Positions 25,092-32,836 of a stretch of DNA of 41,034 bases are shown here, one piece after another (position 1 is the first letter of the stretch; every line of letters starts with the position of its first letter). The translations under genes and the position numbers were made by a program. The stretch is from positions 1-41,034 of the forward strand of contig NZ_JAMXAX010000037.1 in assembly GCF_023913775.1 (NCBI RefSeq), written 5' to 3'. Below the pieces are notes generated by a model. The model had not been told where the DNA came from. It made no database searches and saw nothing but the letters and a program-made list of their open reading frames with translations. This DNA comes from Acidovorax facilis (GTDB lineage: Bacteria > Pseudomonadota > Gammaproteobacteria > Burkholderiales > Burkholderiaceae_C).

Positions 25092-25781
25092 TCAGAGAGC
25101 CAAAAGTGCCTGCCGCCTATGGTCCGCCACTAGCTGCGGAACCGTGGAAGCATTCATCGCACAGTTTTGGATGGTGGCTAGACGTGCAGACTCGTCGTTC
25201 CACACCATGGCCAGACCTTGAACCCAAGTTCGCCACAACACTTCCGTTTTCCTGGATAAGAACCAATCGGACGTTTGTTGCGCTGAATTCCAAGCAGGCC
25301 CCAGAACCAAGCCTGCCTCGTCCTCAAAAAATGGGAAGTCAGCCTCGCCAGAATCCACCGAAACCACTGTGGTTCCCCATGCCATGCAATGCCCGACTGG
25401 GTCATCGCTAAGTAGATGGGAAACAACTGGCCGGGAGAAGAAAGCACGCGACAGAGGGTCAAGCTGTGGAATGCCAGGGCTCTGACTTTTCTCGGACTTA
25501 CTCATCAGGCGTTCAAACGTTTCGTCACCCGCATGAGCATCCTTGACAAGGAAGTCCACCAAGGTGCTTAGTCGGTACAAAACACGCTTGCCTTTTTCAC
25601 CGCCAGCAAATCCGCCAACCGGTGGTGGCGGTACTTTCTTCTTGGCGTAATCCTCCAGAGTCCGCTTGGACAACCCGAGGAACAAAGCTGCCTTATCTCG
25701 ACTAACGAACTCATGCTCCCTCTGCTGCGCTGGCATTTGCATGACCAGGGCGAGGAAGTCGCGCCTGAGATGGGTTGTCAC
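25092..25781 (-). CDS. HTH protein sharing a C-terminal domain with its neighbour
   Basis: A 229-residue putative DNA-binding protein. Residues about 23-83 form an excisionase/MerR-like helix-turn-helix (VSRDKAALFLGLSKRTLEDYAKK, then a basic wing GEKGKRVLYRLSTLVDFLVKD). The C-terminal part, from DFPFFEDEAGLV through WRTWVQGLAMVWNDESARLA to HRRQALLAL, aligns with the end of the upstream neighbour. The start is GTG at 25781, only 3 bases after the upstream stop, so the two are co-transcribed and probably coupled. Likely roles: recombination directionality factor or element regulator. This is inference; no exact family recognised. Confidence 0.7.
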   Translation of the reverse strand: MTTHLRRDFLALVMQMPAQQREHEFVSRDKAALFLGLSKRTLEDYAKKKVPPPPVGGFAGGEKGKRVLYRLSTLVDFLVKDAHAGDETFERLMSKSEKSQSPGIPQLDPLSRAFFSRPVVSHLLSDDPVGHCMAWGTTVVSVDSGEADFPFFEDEAGLVLGPAWNSAQQTSDWFLSRKTEVLWRTWVQGLAMVWNDESARLATIQNCAMNASTVPQLVADHRRQALLAL

Positions 25782-25784
25782 CGC

Positions 25785-26585
25785 CTAGACCCCTAGCAGC
25801 GTACTTCGTCGGTTGCTGTCCACAGCTTTGTACAGGTCCGGCATCACCACCGCCATCTTTTCAAGCCAGGCCAGCCGTTTCGCCTCATCAAGCCAAACCA
25901 AGGAGAGAGCAGACGACCACGTCATCCAATGCACACGATAGTCTGCTTGCTGTGCCACCTCTACGCCATCCAACTCGATAGGCAAAGCCGCGACCAATCC
26001 GTCAGGGCTCAGGAAGAACGGAATCTGTCTGGCCGCGTAAGGGATGTCAGATGACTCAGCATGTGAGAGTCTCGCGTGTACCGCCTCAAATTCGTTTGAT
26101 GCAATCTCAACAGTAGCCGAAAGTCGCGACACCGTCTGACGCAAACGCTCCCCGTCGCTCAGGGTTTCCTCCCCATCAAGAACCGAATTGGACAGGCCCT
26201 GCCTGATACCCGCGAGCAATTCCGTGGCACGAACCCGGTAAATGGCAGAACGAAGTTCGCTCTGGAAGCCATAAACAGTCGGGCTGGTTTTGGATGTGGC
26301 GCCTCGGGGACGCCCGCGCTTTTTGACGACCAGCTCAGCGGGTTGCGGAGGTGGGGGACTGTACTCCGACAGCATCTCCTTATCGAGGTAAGCCGCCATC
26401 TCGACAACCGAGACAAGAATTTTATTGCCCACTCCCCGACTGACCTTGAACGGCAATTTGCCTTCGCAGTGGAGGTTGTACAGGTGGCCACGTCCATATC
26501 GCATCAAGGAAGCAATTTGGTCGATGTCGAGCATCAGCACGCCGGGAAACATCGCTTGCAGCAATACGAGGTGTTTTGGCGGCAT
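25785..26585 (-). CDS. AlpA/excisionase-like HTH protein, first of the pair
   Basis: A 266-residue putative DNA-binding protein. The HTH region is at about 18-71 (MLDIDQIASLMRYGRGHLYNLHCEGKLPF then KILVSVVEMAAYLD). A basic linker KKRGRPRGATSK near residue 90 looks like an AT-hook-style patch (RGRPRG). Then comes a helical middle and the shared C-terminal domain (PFFLSPDGLV ... WMTWSSALSLVWLDEAKRLA ... NRRSTLLGV). No good ribosome site before ATG 26585; internal Met codons 12 or 18 are alternatives. A GATGAAA heptamer lies 10 bases upstream and a phased array of the same motif 120 bases upstream, suggesting the protein regulates itself or bends DNA at the att end. Confidence 0.72.
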   Translation of the reverse strand: MPPKHLVLLQAMFPGVLMLDIDQIASLMRYGRGHLYNLHCEGKLPFKVSRGVGNKILVSVVEMAAYLDKEMLSEYSPPPPQPAELVVKKRGRPRGATSKTSPTVYGFQSELRSAIYRVRATELLAGIRQGLSNSVLDGEETLSDGERLRQTVSRLSATVEIASNEFEAVHARLSHAESSDIPYAARQIPFFLSPDGLVAALPIELDGVEVAQQADYRVHWMTWSSALSLVWLDEAKRLAWLEKMAVVMPDLYKAVDSNRRSTLLGV

Positions 26586-26667
26586 ACGAGGAGCGATGAA
26601 ATCGGTGTTAGACGTTCAGCAGCATATACACAGTCTGGAAGTTGTCGCGTTTCAGCAACTTAAGCCC

Positions 26668-26698
26668 TCTCCCAAACTTCCCAAAATTTTCCCAAACT
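26668..26698 (+). repeat. Right-end CCCAAA repeats, candidate integrase arm sites
   Basis: Three copies of CCCAAA (26671, 26680 and 26691), the first and third as [T/C]TCCCAAACT, spaced about 9-11 bases and in the same orientation as the left-end set near the integrase. Confidence 0.6.
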
Positions 26699-26703
26699 AC
26701 AGG

Positions 26704-26750
26704 GATGAATTTGGGTGAAAAATGATGAAAACCGATGAAACCTAATGAAA
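26704..26750 (+). repeat. Five GATGAAA-type repeats at exact 10-bp period
   Basis: GATGAAT (26704), GGTGAAA (26714), GATGAAA (26724), GATGAAA (26734) and AATGAAA (26744) follow each other at exactly 10-base intervals, so they lie on one face of the helix. A sixth copy is at 26595, just before the HTH gene. The array sits between the arm-type repeats and the right att site, as expected for excisionase binding sites. Confidence 0.65.
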
Positions 26751-26813
26751 AGAAGGGAGAGCCTAAAAATCACACAAGTCTTTGATTTCCAATGGCTTTC
26801 CCCGCTATCACTG

Positions 26814-26900
26814 TGGTGCGCGGGGGGGGACTCGAACCCCCACAGTATTGCTACCGTCAGGACCTAAACCTGGTGCGTCTACCAATTTCGCCACCCGCGC
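26814..26900 (-). tRNA. tRNA-Leu (anticodon UAG), right attachment site
   Basis: 87 nt including CCA. Acceptor GCGCGGG/CCCGCGC, anticodon stem-loop ccagg-tttaggt-cctga (UAG; the outermost pair is C-A), a variable arm, and a T-arm with GGGTTCGAGTCCC. Its 3' 55 bases are the right att repeat of the mobile element, so the present gene is a hybrid: 5' part chromosomal, 3' part at least partly element-derived. The gene remains complete. Confidence 0.95.
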
Positions 26901-26908
26901 GGTTCTAC

Positions 26909-26944
26909 AACAAACAAACAGGCGGCAACCTCAGCTGCCGCCTG
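26909..26944 (-). terminator. Terminator of the RND efflux operon
   Basis: On the minus strand a 9-bp perfect stem (caggcggca/tgccgcctg) with an 8-base loop is followed by TTTGTTTGTTG. It lies about 50 bases after the permease stop and just before tRNA-Leu. Confidence 0.7.
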
Positions 26945-26994
26945 TGTGAAATCGGTCAACCTTCTATTTTACCCTGATGCGGGCAGGGTGGGAA

Positions 26995-29900
26995 TCAAAC
27001 CCCTCCAAGGACCTCCGGCACAGGCCTTTTCACACGGAACCACGCGGCATACATCGCGGGCAGCGCCAGCAGCGTCAGCACGGTGGCCACCACCAGTCCG
27101 CCCATGATGGCCACGGCCATCGGGCCCCAGAACACGCTGCGTGACAGCGGGATCATGGCCAGCACCGCAGCCGCAGCCGTCAGCACGATAGGACGCAGGC
27201 GGCGCACTGCCGATTCAACAATCGCATCCCACGCAGGCACGCCCCTCGCGCGGTCCTGTTCGATCTGGTCGATCAGGATCACCGAGTTGCGCTGGATCAT
27301 GCCCATGAGTGCAATCACCCCCAGCAACGCCACGAAGCCGAACGGACGGTTGAGCAGAATCAGCGCCGCAGCCACCCCCGCCAGGCCCAACGGCCCGGTC
27401 AGGAACACCAGCATCGCGCGGCTGAAGCTGTGCAGTTGCAGCATGAGCAGCGTGAAGGTGATGAACAACATGACCGGAATGCCGGCTGCAATCGACGCCG
27501 AGCCCTTGGAGCTTTCCTCCACAGCACCCGCCACTTCGATGCGGTAGCCGGTCTGCCCGGCAGCACGCCACTTCGCCTCAATGTCCTTGAGAGCAGGCAA
27601 CAGCGCCGCCGTCACCGTGGCCCCCTGCAGCCCCTCAGTCACGTCGCCCTGCACGGTGATGGCGTAGTCGCGGTTCTCGCGCCACATCACACCGGGCTCC
27701 CAGGTGAAGACCGGCTTGGCGATCTGCGTGAGCGGGATCGACTTGCCCGAGGCCGTGGGCAGGTAGGCGTTGGCGATGTCGGTGATGGCGTTGCGCTCGT
27801 CCAGCGGCTGGCGCAGCAGGATGTCGATGAGCTTGTCACCCTCGCGGTATTGGCCCACCTGCGTACCCGACAAGATGGTTTTGGATGCCTGGGCGATGGA
27901 CTGGCTCGTCACGCCCAGCGCGCGCGCCTTGGCTTGGTCCACTTCTAGGCGCAGCACCTTCACAGACTCGTTCCAGTTGTCGTTCACACCGCGCATGTCC
28001 GGGTTCTTGCGCAGCTGGGCTTTCACTTCATCGGCACGCTCACGCAGCACCAGCGGATCAGGCCCCACCACGCGGAACTGCACGGGGTAAGGCACCGGCG
28101 GTCCATTGGGCAGCAGCTTGACGCGACCACGCACCTCTGGGAACTCCTCAGCCAGCAGCGCAGGCAACTTCACGCGCAGGGACTCACGCACCTTCAGATC
28201 CTGGGGCAGAACGATGAACTGCGACACGTTGCTCTGCGGAAACACCTGGTCCAGCGGCAAATAGAAACGCGGCACGCCGGAACCGACCCAGGTGCTGACA
28301 GAACTGACACCAGGTTCAGAGAGCAAGCGCTGCTCCACACGTTTGGTCACTTCTTCATTGCCTGCAAAGGAGGTGCCCTCGGGGAACCAGATGTCCACCA
28401 GAATTTCAGGCCGGCTCGAATCGGGGAAGAACTGCTGCTGCACCTTGCCCATGCCCACAATGCCCAGCGCAAAGGTCAGTACCGTGGCGCCGATGGTGAT
28501 CCAGCGGTGCAACACACACCAGTCCACCAGGCGGCGGAAGGTGCGGTAGAACGGGCTGTCAAACACTTCGTGTGGATCGTCGGTGATGCCCTTGTTGGCC
28601 TGGGCAGCCAGCACATGCGGCGGCACCTTGAGCAGCAGCGTGCCCAGATACGGCACAAAGTACACCGACACGAACCAGCTGAGCACCAGCGCGATCACGG
28701 TGACCGCAAAAATGGCGAAGGTGTATTCGCCCGTAGTGGACTTGGCCAGGCCGATGGGCAAAAAACCCGCCGCCGTGATCAGCGTGCCCGTCAGCATCGG
28801 CATGGCCGTGATCTCATAGGCAAAGGTAGCGGCGCGCACCTTGTCGTAGCCCTCTTCGAGCTTGAGCACCATCATTTCGACCGCAATGATCGCGTCATCC
28901 ACCAGCAGGCCCAGTGCGATGATGAGCGAGCCCAGCGAAATCTTGTGCAGGCCAATGCCCCAGTACCACATGGCCAGGAAGGTCACGGCCAGCACCAGCG
29001 GAATGGTGATGCCCACCACCAGCCCCGGGCGCGGATCGATGTACCAGCGCTTCCACAGCGGGTTCTTGCCGGGGCGCTTGTGCAGGCCCAGCGCGATGAA
29101 GCTCACCGCCAGCACGATGACCACGGCCTCGATCAGCACCTTGACGAATTCATTCACCGAGGTGGCCACCGCCTTGGGCTGGTCTTGCACGTTGACGAGC
29201 TTCACCCCCGCTGGCAGCGTGCCGCCAATGCGGTCGGTGGCAGCATGCAGCGCCTTGCCCAGCGCAATGATGTCGCCGCCCTTGGCCATGGAGACGCCCA
29301 GCGCAATCACTTCCTGCCCCTGGTGGCGCACCTTCACGGTGGCCGGGTCCACATAGCCGCGCTTGACCTCGGCGATATCGCCCAGGCGCAGTTGTGCGCC
29401 CGACGGGCCACGGATCGGCATGGCGCGCAGGTCTTCAATGGCGTTGAACTGACCCTGCACCCGCACCTGCACCTGGTCTTGCGGAGTCTGAATGGCTCCG
29501 GCGCTCTCCACGGCGTTTTGCTGGCCCAGCTGGGCCAGCACCTGGTTCATGTCCAGGCCCAGTTGCGACAGGCGCTTTTGCGAGATTTCGATGAACAGCT
29601 TTTCGTCTTGCACGCCAAACAGCTCAACCTTGGCGACATCGGGCACACGCAGCAGTTGCTGGCGTGCGTCGTCGGCAAATTGCTTGAGTTCGGCGTAGCT
29701 GAAGCCCTCGGACTCCAGCGCGTAGATCACGCCATACACATCGCCAAAGTCGTCGTTGAAGAACGGGCCCTGGATGCCCTGTGGCAAGGTGTAGCGCATG
29801 TCGCCCACCTTCTTGCGCACGCTGTACCAGACGTTGGCCACCTCGCTCGCCTTGGACGAATCCTTGATCTGAAAGATGATCTGCGACTCGCCGGGCTTCG

Positions 29901-30177
29901 AATAACTGCGGATCTTGTCGGCGTAGGGCACCTCTTGCAGCGTGCGCTCGATCTTGTCAGTGACCTGCTCGGCCACCTGCTGCGCCGTGGCGCCCGGCCA
30001 GTAGGTACGCACCACCATGGCACGGAAGGTGAACGGCGGGTCCTCGTCCTGCCCCAGCTGGAAATAGGCGGCAAACCCCAGCAGCATCAGTACCACCATC
30101 AGGTAGCGCGTGAGGGCGGGATGGTCGAGCGCCCACTTGGAGAGGTTGAACCCCTCTTTGGGTTGTACTTGCGTCAT
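26995..30177 (-). CDS. RND-family efflux permease (AcrB-like)
   Basis: Inner-membrane proton-driven exporter of the HAE1 (AcrB/MexB) type, normally trimeric with a periplasmic adaptor and an outer-membrane channel. The 1060 residues show the usual duplicated layout: TM1 near residue 22-40 (LTRYLMVVLMLLGFAAYF), a large periplasmic loop, TM bundle 2-6 with the proton-relay aspartates in LLVDDAIIAVEMM, a second loop, and a second bundle ending in AALILLNRPFGFVALLGVIALMGMIQRNSVILIDQIEQDR. The start MTQVQPKEGF is at 30177, 8 bases after the adaptor's stop. The adaptor is frameshifted, so the pump may be non-functional or borrow another adaptor. Substrate cannot be read from sequence. Confidence 0.94.
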   Translation of the reverse strand: MTQVQPKEGFNLSKWALDHPALTRYLMVVLMLLGFAAYFQLGQDEDPPFTFRAMVVRTYWPGATAQQVAEQVTDKIERTLQEVPYADKIRSYSKPGESQIIFQIKDSSKASEVANVWYSVRKKVGDMRYTLPQGIQGPFFNDDFGDVYGVIYALESEGFSYAELKQFADDARQQLLRVPDVAKVELFGVQDEKLFIEISQKRLSQLGLDMNQVLAQLGQQNAVESAGAIQTPQDQVQVRVQGQFNAIEDLRAMPIRGPSGAQLRLGDIAEVKRGYVDPATVKVRHQGQEVIALGVSMAKGGDIIALGKALHAATDRIGGTLPAGVKLVNVQDQPKAVATSVNEFVKVLIEAVVIVLAVSFIALGLHKRPGKNPLWKRWYIDPRPGLVVGITIPLVLAVTFLAMWYWGIGLHKISLGSLIIALGLLVDDAIIAVEMMVLKLEEGYDKVRAATFAYEITAMPMLTGTLITAAGFLPIGLAKSTTGEYTFAIFAVTVIALVLSWFVSVYFVPYLGTLLLKVPPHVLAAQANKGITDDPHEVFDSPFYRTFRRLVDWCVLHRWITIGATVLTFALGIVGMGKVQQQFFPDSSRPEILVDIWFPEGTSFAGNEEVTKRVEQRLLSEPGVSSVSTWVGSGVPRFYLPLDQVFPQSNVSQFIVLPQDLKVRESLRVKLPALLAEEFPEVRGRVKLLPNGPPVPYPVQFRVVGPDPLVLRERADEVKAQLRKNPDMRGVNDNWNESVKVLRLEVDQAKARALGVTSQSIAQASKTILSGTQVGQYREGDKLIDILLRQPLDERNAITDIANAYLPTASGKSIPLTQIAKPVFTWEPGVMWRENRDYAITVQGDVTEGLQGATVTAALLPALKDIEAKWRAAGQTGYRIEVAGAVEESSKGSASIAAGIPVMLFITFTLLMLQLHSFSRAMLVFLTGPLGLAGVAAALILLNRPFGFVALLGVIALMGMIQRNSVILIDQIEQDRARGVPAWDAIVESAVRRLRPIVLTAAAAVLAMIPLSRSVFWGPMAVAIMGGLVVATVLTLLALPAMYAAWFRVKRPVPEVLGGV

Positions 30178-30185
30178 GGCCGGCC

Positions 30186-31392
30186 TCAGTTGGCTGTGGA
30201 AGCTGCGGGTGCCGCTGCTGTGGCAGCAGGCGCGGCAGGCATTGCTACTGGATTGGTAGCTGTCTGCGCTTTACTGGCGGGCGCTGAGGCCGTTTTTGGC
30301 TGATAAATCAGCACTTTCTGCCCAGGCGAGAGCACATGCACACCCGTGGCCACCACCTGCATGCCGGGGGCTAGACCCGCCGCCACCACGGCCTCGTTGC
30401 CATCGGCCGTGGCAATCTGCACCACCTGCGACTTCACCGTGCTGCTGGCCGCGTCATACACCCACACCGCCGTGGACTGCCCCTCCTGGCGCAGCGCACT
30501 GGTGGGCAGTTTGATGGCCGGAATGCCCGCATGGCTGAGCGCCTTGGGCGTGACGTACACGGTGGAGCCCAGGGCAGGCGCATCGGCACCGTCGATGGCC
30601 ACCTTGATTTGGTAAGTGCGCGTAGCGGCGTCGGCACTGGCGGCCACTTCGCGCACGCGGCCCGTCAGGTTGGCGCCACCGGACCAGCCGCGCACCGCCA
30701 CTTCTGAGCCTGGGGTGATCTGCCCCACCTTGTCCTCCGGCACCGCAAACACCACATCGCGGGGGCCATCCTGCGCAATGCGCACCACAGGCGTCCCGGC
30801 CGACACCACCTGGCCAGGCTCGGCGTCAATGCCAGTGACAACGCCCGCCACATCGGCCACCAGCGTGGTGTAGGCCGCCTGGTTGCCTTGCGATGACAGC
30901 TGCGCTCGGGCCTGGTCCAGCGTGGCCTGGGCGGCTTTCAGCGTGGCGTCGCGGCGCTCCAGCTCGGCGCCGCTGATGAAGTTCTGGTCCTTCAGGGCTT
31001 GGTAGCGCTTGTAGTCGGCAGCGGCCAGATCACGCTGCGTGGTGGCCGATGCCAACTGCGCGCGCGGCGTCGGTGGCCAGTTGGTAATCCTTGGGGTCCA
31101 GCTGGGCCAGCACCTGTCCGGCCCGCACACGCTGGCCCAGTTCGGCCTGGCGCTGCACGATCTTGCCCGCCACGCGGAACCCCAAGCGCGACTCCACGCG
31201 CGCCCGCACCTCGCCCGAATACTCCAGGCTGGACTGCAGCGCACCCACCCCCACCGTCAGCAACTTGACGGAGCGCACAGGCTCTTCGGGCGGCGCGGGG
31301 CGGGAACAGGCGGCCAGCAAAGCAGCGGCGGCCACCATCAGCAAGGTCCGGCAGTGCCGTTGAAAAGGCCGCGAAGCGGAGGATGTGCGCAT
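30186..31392 (-). pseudogene. RND periplasmic adaptor (membrane fusion protein), frameshifted
   Basis: The N-terminal part is in one frame: MRTSSASRPF at 31392, lipobox LLAAC with Cys29, then SLEYSGEVRARVESRLGFRVAGKIVQRQAELGQRVRAGQVLAQLDPKDYQLATDAARA, the first half of the biotinyl-like domain. The rest is in another frame from AQLASATTQRDLAAADYKRYQAL through the beta-barrel to the stop at 30186. The switch falls in a GC run at 31058-31066. One more GC unit there would join the frames as DAARAQLAS, typical of the family, so a 2-bp contraction is the simplest cause. Full length would be about 402 residues. It could be a real inactivating mutation, a reversible phase-variation tract, or a sequence error. 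Confidence 0.85.
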
Positions 31393-31448
31393 GGGAAATC
31401 CGGTGAATAGAGAAGGGCTACAAGGAGTTGCAGGGGCTGCACGCAAAA

Positions 31449-31468
31449 CGCAGGCACGAATGCCTGCG
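31449..31468. repeat. Hairpin in the leader of the efflux operon
   Basis: A perfect 8-bp stem (cgcaggca/tgcctgcg) with a CGAA/TTCG loop lies between the operator and the adaptor start. No T-run, so a leader stem-loop rather than a clear terminator. Confidence 0.5.
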
Positions 31469-31533
31469 CTGAAAACGGAACTGCGGTAACAGTTACCGGC
31501 CAGCCTCCTTGTCCCTGATTGAATTGGTTTTTT

Positions 31534-31559
31534 GATTACTGACTGACCGGTTAGTAATC
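31534..31559. promoter_or_regulatory. TetR-type operator between hpnC and the efflux operon
   Basis: A near-palindrome: gattactgac, six bases, gttagtaatc (one mismatch between the arms), containing the inner near-palindrome ACTGACCGGTTAGT. Such ACCGGT-centred sites are typical of TetR-family repressors of RND pumps. No tetR gene is present in the window. The site ends one base before the annotated hpnC ATG, so it could affect both directions. Confidence 0.6.
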
Positions 31560-31560
31560 T

Positions 31561-32535
31561 ATGAGAAGCCCTTGGCATTGTCAAGCGACAATCCAGGGTG
31601 TGAACGACCGATCCCCCCCTCCCCAGCCTGAAGTGGCGTCCGCTGCAACTTACGCGCCACAGCCGCTCCAGACCGCACCACACCATGCGTCTGCCACCCT
31701 GGCCGCCCCTGTCACGCACTACGAGAACTTCCCGGTCGCGTCCCTGCTGTGCCCACCGCACCTGCGCCAGCCCATTGCCGCCATCTACGGCTTTGCGCGC
31801 ACCGCCGACGACATCGCTGATGAGGGCGACGCCCTGGCTGCCGCCCGCTTGGCCGACCTGGCCGCCTACCATGCCGACCTGATGGCCGTCGCCCAAGGCC
31901 AGCCGCCCTCGCCCCGCTGGGCCAGCGTGTTCTTGCCGCTGCAAGCGGTGCTGCGTAGCCACCAGCTGCCCGTGCCACTGCTGGCAGACCTGCTCAGCGC
32001 CTTTGCCCAAGATGTTGAAAAAACCCGTGATGCCGAGGGATACGCTGACCGCGCCGAGCTGCTGGACTACTGCCGCCGCTCAGCCAACCCCGTGGGCCGG
32101 CTGCTGCTGCACCTGTACGGCGTAACAGACGCCCAGGCGCTGCAAGAAAGCGATGCCATCTGCACCGCGCTGCAGCTCATCAACTTCTGGCAGGACCTCT
32201 CCGTGGACATCCCCCGAGGGCGCCACTACCTGCCCCGCGCTGACTGCGCCGTTCATGGCGCCTGCCAGGCCGAGCTGCTGGCACTCAGAAGTACCCCCGA
32301 GAACGTGCGCCTCATCTCCGACTGCGCCCGCTGGGCCCGCGCCAGCATGCAAATAGGCGCCCCCTTGGTGCACCGCCTGCCCGGCCGCGCCGGGTGGGAG
32401 CTGCGCCTGGTGGTGCAAGGCGGCCTGCGCATTCTGGACAAGGTGGACGCCCTTAAAGGCGGCAGCCTGCACACCCGTCCACGCCTGCATGCGTGGGATT
32501 GGTGCGTGATGCTGGGCCGCGCGCTGGTGATGTAA
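31561..32535 (+). CDS. hpnC: Squalene synthase HpnC
   Basis: Converts hydroxysqualene diphosphate-pathway intermediates to squalene precursors together with HpnD and HpnE. It belongs to the squalene/phytoene synthase fold. Of 324 residues, the core starts near 50 (THYENFPVASLLCPPHLR). The first Asp-rich motif is FARTADDIADE (about residue 80), and the second is LINFWQDLSVDIPRGRHYLP (about 210-230), the form typical of HpnC. The first 45 residues are Pro/Ala-rich and poorly conserved. The ATG at 31561 touches the operator and has no ribosome site, so the true start may be the GTG at 31600 or another codon. HpnD and HpnE lie 3 kb downstream rather than adjacent. Confidence 0.9.
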   Translation: MRSPWHCQATIQGVNDRSPPPQPEVASAATYAPQPLQTAPHHASATLAAPVTHYENFPVASLLCPPHLRQPIAAIYGFARTADDIADEGDALAAARLADLAAYHADLMAVAQGQPPSPRWASVFLPLQAVLRSHQLPVPLLADLLSAFAQDVEKTRDAEGYADRAELLDYCRRSANPVGRLLLHLYGVTDAQALQESDAICTALQLINFWQDLSVDIPRGRHYLPRADCAVHGACQAELLALRSTPENVRLISDCARWARASMQIGAPLVHRLPGRAGWELRLVVQGGLRILDKVDALKGGSLHTRPRLHAWDWCVMLGRALVM

Positions 32536-32836
32536 GAAAGATTCATGGGCCACAAGGCGCGCTGACATCGGCATGGGTTTTGGCCAAAATTACAAGCCAA
32601 ATTGGCTCCTAGCGCTTATCTATCAATCGCTGGCAGCTATCAATTCAGGAATGCTTTCCCTGCTGGGCGCTGCACGCTGATGAAGGGCAATCCCGCAAGG
32701 CAGGGATAGCGAGCATCCGGCTGCTGCAGCGCGCGGTTAGCCTCGCGGCCACCAACCGCCCCGTGCGGCCCCATCACGCAACCCAAGCCCGCGCCACAAG
32801 CGCTGCGGCCCCGGGCCCTTCCGGTACGCACCCACC
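32536..32836. other. Intergenic region with a probable dispersed repeat
   Basis: No gene in 301 bases. At 32578-32589 is the palindrome ttttggccaaaa. At about 32595-32645 lies attggctcctagcgcttat with a partly inverted partner (atcgctggcagctatcaa). The pattern of agcgctt-type words before agctatcaa resembles a repeat I recall as common between genes of Acidovorax and relatives. The identification is from memory and needs a genome search. Confidence 0.45.

Larger units (their letters stand above)
13750..26868. mobile_element. Integrative mobilizable element in tRNA-Leu(UAG)
   Basis: About 13.1 kb between two direct copies of the 3' part of tRNA-Leu (13750-13804 and 26814-26868, 51 of 55 identical). 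Inside are a tyrosine integrase beside one end, a P4/D5-type helicase, a TraD-like protein, a MobA/MobL relaxase with a candidate oriT, an ArdC-like antirestriction protein, HTH regulators, and AT-rich cargo. There are no type IV secretion genes, so it would need a helper conjugative system: an integrative mobilizable element rather than an ICE. No phage structural genes are seen. The chromosome resumes with tig on the left and the 5' half of tRNA-Leu on the right. Modules and limits are read directly; mobility is inferred. Confidence 0.9.

Noticed and set aside
26704-26750. CRISPR-like array
   Set aside because: Repeat unit is only 7 bases with 3-base gaps; a protein-binding array fits, not CRISPR.
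28507-30303. 598-codon plus-strand frame opposite the RND permease
   Set aside because: Shadow of the permease; no domain and extreme His/Arg content.
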